DNA of 7,110 nucleotides. Origin: SIG578 sp036311245 (GTDB lineage Bacteria > Bacillota > Clostridia > Oscillospirales > Ruminococcaceae). Every line of letters begins with the position of its first letter. Position 1 is the first letter of the stretch. Below are positions 1 to 4,604 of the stretch, in pieces. Location: positions 1 to 7,110 of the forward strand of contig JAXJQH010000143.1 of NCBI GenBank assembly GCA_036311245.1, written 5' to 3'. The position numbers and the translations under genes are program-made. The notes beneath the pieces are model-generated. The model was not told the origin of the DNA. It searched no databases and saw only the letters and a list, made by a program, of their open reading frames with translations.

Positions 1-1173
1 TCTGTTTTAGCAGAAGAGCTATCTTCTAAGAGCACCGAGATTAAATTTGAGATTCTTTCAATTCAGAAAGACCTTGAAACCTTCTCATTAGATGCGCAGA
101 GGCTTTCCTTGCTTGAGGATGAGTCCTCTAAAAAGCTCAGTCAACTTAAGCAGCAAAAGCAGCAGCTTTTATTAAATAATGAGCAGCTTTCTTTAAAAAT
201 CCGTGAGTCTGATGAAAAAAGAGAGCAGCTTGTTACTCTTAATGCCAAATGTGATGAAACTATTGCAGCAATGGCAGAAAAACGCACGGAATGCGAACGA
301 AAAATTGATGAAATTCGCAAAACAGAGCGCTCGCAGTTTGATGAAAGGGAAAAACTCACGGGTGAAATTACTCGTCTTGAGGAGCGTAAGGTTTCTGTCC
401 AAAAAGAGCTTGACAACATTATCTTCAGGCTTTACACCGAATATGAGCTTGACAGAGCAGGGGCAGAACAGATTGCAGAGCCTATTGAAAATGTTTCTCA
501 GGCTCAGTCACATTTAAGTCAGCTTAAATCTAAAATCAGAGCGCTTGGCGCAATCAATGTTGATGCAATAGAAGAGTATAAAGAGGTATCCGAGAGATAT
601 GAGTTCCTTAAAGGACAACTTGAGGATGTTGAAAAATCCAGAGAAGAAATATTAAAGCTTGTAAACGAGCTTACAGCTCAGATGAAGGAAATGTTCTTAA
701 AGAGCTTTTCTGAGATTCGCGATAACTTCTCGAAGATTTTTGTCGAGCTATTTGGTGGAGGAAAGGCGACGCTTAACCTCACTGATCCCGAAAACATTCT
801 TGAGTCAGGAATTGAGATTTTTGTTCAGCCTCCCGGAAAAATTATTAAAAATCTTGTTGAGCTTTCGGGTGGAGAGCAGTCCTTTATTGCTATTGCAATC
901 TACCTTTCAATTCTTAAGGTGAAGCCCGCTCCATTCTGCATTCTCGACGAGATTGAGGCGGCGCTTGACGAGGTGAATGTTCAGAAATATGCTAAGTACC
1001 TGCGCAAGGTTAGTGACAAAACTCAGTTTATTATGATAACCCATAGACGTGGAAGTATGGAAGAGGCTGACAGACTGTACGGTGTAACCATGCAGGAAAA
1101 AGGCGTTTCCAAGCTTCTGCAGATGAATTTGAGCGAAGTTGAGAGTAAACTTGGCATAAAAGATGAAGATTAA
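1..1173 (+). CDS. smc: Chromosome segregation ATPase Smc, C-terminal part (5' end outside window)
   Basis: Smc forms a V-shaped dimer that, with ScpA and ScpB, extrudes and organises DNA loops near the replication origin and so aids chromosome segregation. The reading frame is open from base 1 and gives 390 residues before TAA, so the N-terminal Walker A head, first coiled coil and hinge are missing upstream. Counting from the first codon here, residues about 1-230 are Lys/Glu/Gln-rich with heptad character (the returning coiled coil). They are followed by the C-terminal head: FGGGKA at 251-256, ABC signature LSGGEQ at 288-293, Walker B ending CILDE at 313-317, D-loop ALDEVN just after it, and the H-loop ITHRRGSM with His348. 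The ending YGVTMQEKGVSKL is typical of bacterial Smc. The signature reads EQSF where many family members have ERAL. A TTG at 109 is only an internal codon. Identification is secure from the head motifs. Confidence 0.97.
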   Translation, partial: SVLAEELSSKSTEIKFEILSIQKDLETFSLDAQRLSLLEDESSKKLSQLKQQKQQLLLNNEQLSLKIRESDEKREQLVTLNAKCDETIAAMAEKRTECERKIDEIRKTERSQFDEREKLTGEITRLEERKVSVQKELDNIIFRLYTEYELDRAGAEQIAEPIENVSQAQSHLSQLKSKIRALGAINVDAIEEYKEVSERYEFLKGQLEDVEKSREEILKLVNELTAQMKEMFLKSFSEIRDNFSKIFVELFGGGKATLNLTDPENILESGIEIFVQPPGKIIKNLVELSGGEQSFIAIAIYLSILKVKPAPFCILDEIEAALDEVNVQKYAKYLRKVSDKTQFIMITHRRGSMEEADRLYGVTMQEKGVSKLLQMNLSEVESKLGIKDED

Positions 1174-1175
1174 CG

Positions 1176-1199
1176 ATGTAAAGATATAAAGCTTTACAT
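1176..1199. repeat. 8-bp inverted repeat in the smc-ftsY gap
   Basis: ATGTAAAG (1176-1183) is followed after 8 bases by its exact reverse complement CTTTACAT (1192-1199). In RNA this would form a small, mostly A-U hairpin directly after the smc stop codon and just ahead of the ftsY ribosome binding site. There is no T-run after it (ACAAAAGAGG follows), so it is not a standard intrinsic terminator. It could be an RNA processing or stability element, a protein-binding dyad, or chance in AT-rich DNA. Function is unknown. Confidence 0.4.
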
Positions 1200-1202
1200 A
1201 CA

Positions 1203-1212
1203 AAAGAGGTGA
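1203..1212 (+). promoter_or_regulatory. Ribosome binding site that decides the ftsY start
   Basis: AAAGAGGTGA matches the ideal Shine-Dalgarno AAGGAGGTGA at nine of ten positions. It physically contains the GTG at 1209, so that GTG cannot sensibly be the start served by this site. From the end of the GAGG core (1209) there are 8 bases to the TTG at 1218 and 5 to the TTG at 1215, which favours 1218. Confidence 0.8.
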
Positions 1213-1217
1213 ATTTG

Positions 1218-2126
1218 TTGCGATTTTTCGAGAAAATAAAACAAGGTCTTGCCAAAACACGCGAAGGAATGAAAAATAGTATTGAGAGTATTATTAATTC
1301 ATTTACAAGGATTGATGATGATCTGCTTGATGAATTAGAAGAAGTCCTTATTCTCTCCGATATCGGTGCGGCAACATCGCAAGAGATTATCTCGCAGCTG
1401 AAAATTAAAATCAAAGAAAAGGGAATAACCGATCCCCAGCAAATTAAGGCCGAACTTAAAGCCATTATTTCTCAAATTCTTGGAGAGTTTGTTCCTCTTG
1501 ATTTGAGTGGCAAACCCACCGTTGTTCTTGTTATTGGAGTCAACGGTGTTGGAAAAACAACAACTATTGGAAAGCTTGCCACAAACTATGTAAAAGAGGG
1601 TAAAAAAGTTTTGCTTGCTGCAGCGGATACATTTCGCGCTGCAGCAGTAGAGCAGCTTTGTATGTGGGCAGAGCGTAGCGGCTCAGATATTGTAACCTCG
1701 TTTGAGGGTGCTGACCCTGCATCGGTAGTTTTCGATGCGATTTCTTCCGCCAAGGCAAAGGACTACGATATAGTTATTTGCGATACTGCGGGCAGGCTTC
1801 ATAACAAGAAAAATCTTATGGATGAGCTCAGTAAGATTTCGCGTGTGATTTCGCGAGAAATGGGCGATGTCCGCACTGAGGCACTGCTTGTCCTTGACGC
1901 AACAACGGGACAAAACGCCGTAAATCAGGCTAAGCTTTTTGGAGAGGTTGCTGGTATAACCGGAATTATCTTAACCAAGCTTGACGGAACTGCAAAGGGC
2001 GGCGTTGTTATCAGCATAAAGAATGAACTTGATATCCCAGTAAGATATATCGGTGTCGGCGAGCAGGCTGATGATTTGCAGGAATTTGACCCTAAAATGT
2101 TTGCAGAAGCCATATTTGAGGTGTAA
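1218..2126 (+). CDS. ftsY: Signal recognition particle receptor FtsY (SRP GTPase)
   Basis: FtsY is the membrane-associated receptor that pairs with Ffh of the signal recognition particle; reciprocal GTP hydrolysis hands ribosomes making membrane proteins to SecYEG. With the TTG start at 1218 the protein has 302 residues and begins MRFFEKIKQGLAKTREGM, the usual opening of Gram-positive FtsY (about 300-330 residues). Starting at GTG 1209 would add three residues but places the start inside the Shine-Dalgarno sequence. The N domain (helical bundle) covers about 1-95. The G domain has the P-loop GVNGVGKTTT (107-116), the insertion-box stretch ADTFRAAAVEQL, G3 DTAGR (189-193), G4 TKLDG (253-257) and the closing GVGEQADDLQEFDP. 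The long acidic A domain of E. coli FtsY is absent, as usual in Firmicutes, so membrane binding likely rests on the N-terminal amphipathic helix. It lies 44 bases after smc and 3 bases before rdgB, whose ribosome binding site is inside the last ftsY codons. Confidence 0.97.
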   Translation: MRFFEKIKQGLAKTREGMKNSIESIINSFTRIDDDLLDELEEVLILSDIGAATSQEIISQLKIKIKEKGITDPQQIKAELKAIISQILGEFVPLDLSGKPTVVLVIGVNGVGKTTTIGKLATNYVKEGKKVLLAAADTFRAAAVEQLCMWAERSGSDIVTSFEGADPASVVFDAISSAKAKDYDIVICDTAGRLHNKKNLMDELSKISRVISREMGDVRTEALLVLDATTGQNAVNQAKLFGEVAGITGIILTKLDGTAKGGVVISIKNELDIPVRYIGVGEQADDLQEFDPKMFAEAIFEV

Positions 2127-2129
2127 GAA

Positions 2130-2723
2130 ATGACTTTTATTATTGCTACGCACAACAAGCATAAGGTAACCGAATTCAGGCGCATTTTAGAGCCTTTGGG
2201 AGTTTCTGTTGTATCTCAAAGTGAGGCTGGAATTGATGCAGATATCATAGAGGACGGAACTACTTTTGCAGAGAATGCCGAGAAAAAGGCAAGGGCGGTA
2301 TCAGAGGCGGGAAATTGTGTTGCTATTGCTGATGATTCTGGAATTTGCATTGATGCGTTTGGCGGTGCTCCGGGAATATATTCGGCTCGCTTTTTAGGAG
2401 AGGATACTCCATATACTGAGAAAAACGCTATTGTTCTTAATAGACTTAAGGATGTTCCCGATGAGCAAAGAACTGCTCGTTATGTCTGTGCCATTTGCTG
2501 CATTTTTCTAAACGAAGATATTATTTCTACAGAGGGAGTTTGCGAAGGAAAAATGGGATATGAGCCTAAAGGCTCAAATGGCTTTGGTTATGACCCTATT
2601 TTTGTTTACGGTGACAAATCCCTTGCAGAAATTTCTGATGAGGAGAAAGATAAGATAAGTCACCGCGGCATAGCGCTCAAAAAGTTTGTTGTTGAGCTTA
2701 AAAAATATTTAGATAAACAGTAA
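2130..2723 (+). CDS. rdgB: XTP/dITP diphosphatase (RdgB/HAM1 family)
   Basis: This cytoplasmic house-cleaning enzyme hydrolyses non-canonical purine nucleotides (XTP, ITP, dITP) to monophosphates plus pyrophosphate, keeping deaminated bases out of DNA and RNA. The 197 residues are normal family length. Visible motifs are the substrate-binding opening IIATHNKHKVTE (Thr7, Asn9, Lys12), the acidic ADDSGI with Asp68/Asp69 (Asp69 is the likely catalytic base), GGAPGIYSARF, the base-recognition FGYDPIF (152-158) and the C-terminal SHRG (Ser177-His178-Arg179). The ATG start is supported by GAGGTG at 2118-2123, six bases upstream, which lies within the final Glu-Val codons and stop region of ftsY, so the two are probably translationally linked. 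It is not joined to rph (RNase PH) or a YfcE-type phosphodiesterase as in some Firmicutes. Very secure. Confidence 0.96.
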   Translation: MTFIIATHNKHKVTEFRRILEPLGVSVVSQSEAGIDADIIEDGTTFAENAEKKARAVSEAGNCVAIADDSGICIDAFGGAPGIYSARFLGEDTPYTEKNAIVLNRLKDVPDEQRTARYVCAICCIFLNEDIISTEGVCEGKMGYEPKGSNGFGYDPIFVYGDKSLAEISDEEKDKISHRGIALKKFVVELKKYLDKQ

Positions 2724-2734
2724 GGAAGATACAG

Positions 2735-3031
2735 ATGCTTACAAGTAAACAAAGAGCAGCACTCAGAGGCTGTGCAAATAGAATTGAAGCGATTTTTCAA
2801 GTTGGCAAGGGTGGAATAGGAGATACCCTTATAAAGCAGGTGGATGATGCTCTGACTGCTCGAGAACTTATAAAAATAAAGGTTTTGGAAAATTGCGAAT
2901 ATACAGCTCGCGAGGCTGCAAAAATGCTTGCAGGTGAAACTAATAGCGAGCCTGTTCAGGTTATTGGAAGTAAACTTGTGTTGTTTCGCAGAAATCCTAA
3001 AAAACCGAGCTATGATGATTGCTTAAAATAG
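2735..3031 (+). CDS. yhbY: YhbY-family CRM-domain RNA-binding protein, 50S assembly
   Basis: This small single-domain protein of the CRS1-YhbY (CRM) family is associated with pre-50S ribosomal particles and is thought to act in large-subunit maturation. The 98 residues match the usual 95-100. The CRM signature is clear: MLTSKQRAALRGCAN, then the GKGG loop (24-27), which contacts RNA, then GIGDTLIKQVDDALTARELIKIKV and the C-terminal strand VIGSKLVLFRRNP. The ATG has AAGGAAG at 2722-2728, overlapping the rdgB stop. The neighbouring nadD, yqeK and rsfS form the same cluster as in Bacillus (where this gene is yqeI), which supports the assignment. The family is firmly identified; the exact molecular role is known only in outline. 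Confidence 0.93.
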   Translation: MLTSKQRAALRGCANRIEAIFQVGKGGIGDTLIKQVDDALTARELIKIKVLENCEYTAREAAKMLAGETNSEPVQVIGSKLVLFRRNPKKPSYDDCLK

Positions 3032-3041
3032 GGGAATTGTT

Positions 3042-3656
3042 ATGGAAACCAAGCGGAAAATAGGTGTTTTCGGTGGAACATTTAATCCGATTCACAACGG
3101 GCATATTAAGCTTGTCGAAAGTTATTACAATGAGCTTGAGCTTGATGAAATTCTCGTAATACCAACCAATATCCCTCCGCATAAAACTGTTGACAGCGAG
3201 GTCTCTTCTCGAGATAGACTTAAAATGCTGGAGCTTGCTTTTAAAGAGTTTCCTTATGTAACAGTCAGTGATATAGAGCTTTTGGCAGGCGGAAAAAGCT
3301 ATACTATTTTAACACTTCAAAAGCTTTTGGAAATATATCCTGATGATAAGCTTTTCCTGATAATCGGCGGCGATATGTTTCTTTGCTTTGAACAGTGGAA
3401 AGAATATAAAAAAATACTTTCCATATGCACGGTATGCACTGCTCCAAGAGAGCAGGGTGAGCTTAAAAAGCTTTTAGAATACCAAAATATAATTGACCCT
3501 CAAAAGAGGCACACTATTGTTTTAAATGCTCCTATATTAGAGCTTTCTTCCTCGCAGATACGCTCTAAGGCTAAAAATCAAAAAGAACTCCATAACCTTG
3601 TCCCTAAAAAGGTTTTTGAGTATATAGTTAAAAAGGGACTGTATAATGATGACTGA
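3042..3656 (+). CDS. nadD: Nicotinate-mononucleotide adenylyltransferase NadD
   Basis: NadD transfers AMP from ATP to nicotinate mononucleotide, giving deamido-NAD, the penultimate step of NAD synthesis shared by de novo and salvage routes. The 204 residues fit the family (about 190-215). Nucleotidyltransferase motifs: GGTFNPIHNGH (11-21) with His18 and His21 of the HxGH site, the NaMN-binding loop IPPHK (44-48), GGKSYTILTL near 83-92 (usual form SYTxxTL), IGGDMF (108-113) with the W-K-E-Y stretch after it, and the C-terminal SSSQIRSK (169-176), equivalent to ISSTxIR. ATG start with GGGGA at about 3030-3034. The last 11 bases overlap yqeK in another frame. In many Firmicutes nadD and yqeK are adjacent or fused; here they are separate but overlapping. 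No unusual residues at the catalytic positions. Confidence 0.96.
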   Translation: METKRKIGVFGGTFNPIHNGHIKLVESYYNELELDEILVIPTNIPPHKTVDSEVSSRDRLKMLELAFKEFPYVTVSDIELLAGGKSYTILTLQKLLEIYPDDKLFLIIGGDMFLCFEQWKEYKKILSICTVCTAPREQGELKKLLEYQNIIDPQKRHTIVLNAPILELSSSQIRSKAKNQKELHNLVPKKVFEYIVKKGLYNDD

Positions 3657-4233
3657 TATAAGTAAAATAAAACAGGAGCTTTCAGAAATTCTCTCTCCCA
3701 AAAGATTTAATCACAGCATTAATGTGGCGCAGCAGTCGGCTCTGCTTGCCGAAAAACATGGGGGAGATGCAGAAAAAGCGTATCTTGCGGGACTTGTTCA
3801 TGACTCTTGCAAAGAAATTTTCAAGCATGAGCAGTTGAAAATCATAAACAAGTTTTGTATAATACTAACCGATATCGAAAAAAACGAGCCAAATATCTGG
3901 CACGGCTATGCTGCAAGCGGTTATATAACCGAAAAGTGGGGAATAACCGACCCTGAGGTTTGCGCGGCTGTCAAATATCACACCTGCGGTAGAGGAGATA
4001 TGTCGCTTTTAGAAAAGATTGTATTTGTTGCGGATCTCACATCGCTCGACCGTGATTATCCGGATAGTGCAAAAATAAGAGAAATATCAATGCAGAGTCT
4101 TGATGCTGCAATTTACAACTGTTATTTGTATATTATTCCGTTTATTTTAAACAGAAAAGGTCAGATAACACAAAATACACTTGATTGCTACAACTGTGCA
4201 GTTAAGAAAATGTTAGATTCTGAAAAGAGATGA
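3646..4233 (+). CDS. yqeK: HD-domain Ap4A hydrolase YqeK (symmetrical)
   Basis: YqeK proteins split diadenosine tetraphosphate into two ADP using a metal (iron) centre held by an HD domain; Ap4A accumulates under stress as a by-product of aminoacyl-tRNA synthetases. The 195 residues match the family. Metal-ligand residues are visible in order: His23 (RFNHSINV), His52-Asp53 (GLVHDSCKE), His86 (IWHGYAA), His112 (KYHTCGR) and Asp130 (FVADL). The stretch after Asp130 reads TSLDRDYP where the Bacillus type reads IEPxRxFP, keeping Arg and Pro but not Glu-Pro. The ATG at 3646 lies inside the nadD end; a second ATG follows at 3649. AAAGGGA at 3632-3638 suits 3646 better. The overlap implies translational coupling. 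Its setting with leuS and rsfS fits a role in translation-linked nucleotide signalling, but that is inference. Confidence 0.93.
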   Translation: MMTDISKIKQELSEILSPKRFNHSINVAQQSALLAEKHGGDAEKAYLAGLVHDSCKEIFKHEQLKIINKFCIILTDIEKNEPNIWHGYAASGYITEKWGITDPEVCAAVKYHTCGRGDMSLLEKIVFVADLTSLDRDYPDSAKIREISMQSLDAAIYNCYLYIIPFILNRKGQITQNTLDCYNCAVKKMLDSEKR

Positions 4234-4237
4234 AATA

Positions 4238-4585
4238 ATGGATTCACAGGAAAAAGCAATAAAAATCGGTAAAATCCTTGATAATAAAAAAGGCGAAGAT
4301 ATTGCGGTTTTGAAGGTGGCAGGGATAACATCCATTACGGATTATTATGTTATTGTCACTGCAAAAAACACCGTTCATGCCAAAACGCTGTGTGATGAGA
4401 TAGAAGAGCAGCTTAAAAAGCAGGGCGTTTCCCCTCGGAACATTGAGGGTTATCAATCTGCTATGTGGATTTTAATGGATTATGAAAATGTTATCGTTCA
4501 TGTGTTCTATGAGGAAACAAGAAAGTTTTATGATCTTGAGAGACTATGGTCCGATGCACAGAGAATTGATATTAATGTAAAGTAA
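4238..4585 (+). CDS. rsfS: Ribosomal silencing factor RsfS (YbeB/Iojap family)
   Basis: RsfS binds protein uL14 on the 50S subunit and blocks joining with 30S, lowering translation in stationary phase or starvation. The 115 residues are the standard length. Family landmarks: DIAVLKVAGITSITDYYVI with Asp35-Tyr36, the helix leading to CDEIEEQLKK, SPRNIEGY (65-72), Trp77 with ILMDYENVIVHVF (78-90) and the closing RKFYDLERLW (95-104). The ATG lies 4 bases after the yqeK stop, with AAGAGATGA just upstream as a moderate ribosome binding site overlapping that stop. The nadD-yqeK-rsfS order is the same as in Bacillus (yqeJ-yqeK-yqeL). In many clostridia an LCP/LytR cell-wall gene sits between yqeK and rsfS; none is present here. 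Highly confident. Confidence 0.95.
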   Translation: MDSQEKAIKIGKILDNKKGEDIAVLKVAGITSITDYYVIVTAKNTVHAKTLCDEIEEQLKKQGVSPRNIEGYQSAMWILMDYENVIVHVFYEETRKFYDLERLWSDAQRIDINVK

Positions 4586-4590
4586 ATAAT

Positions 4591-4598
4591 TGGAGGAG
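4591..4598 (+). promoter_or_regulatory. Strong ribosome binding site for leuS
   Basis: TGGAGGAG contains the full GGAGG core (4592-4596), 8 bases ahead of the GTG at 4605. It fixes the GTG as the leuS start. It is one of the two best Shine-Dalgarno matches in the window (with that of ftsY) and may offset the weaker GTG initiation codon. Confidence 0.8.
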
Positions 4599-4604
4599 TT
4601 TTAG

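Noticed and set aside
410..477. TTGACA hexamers inside smc (410-415 and 449-454)
   Set aside because: No acceptable -10 element occurs 16-18 bases downstream of either; they arise from Leu/Glu-Leu-Asp codons in the coiled coil.
109..1173. A short stand-alone SMC-like protein starting at TTG 109
   Set aside because: The frame is open and coiled-coil-like all the way to base 1, with no ribosome binding site before 109, so this is the continuing body of full-length smc.
1151..1190. Internal promoter for ftsY using TTGGCA (1151) and TATAAA (1185)
   Set aside because: The hexamers are 28 bases apart, far outside the 16-19 base range, and no better -10 lies at the right distance.
1031..1465. Minus-strand open frame across the end of smc and start of ftsY
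   Set aside because: It spans two conserved genes in antisense, its product is Ser/Leu-rich with no motif, and there is no promoter or ribosome binding site for it.
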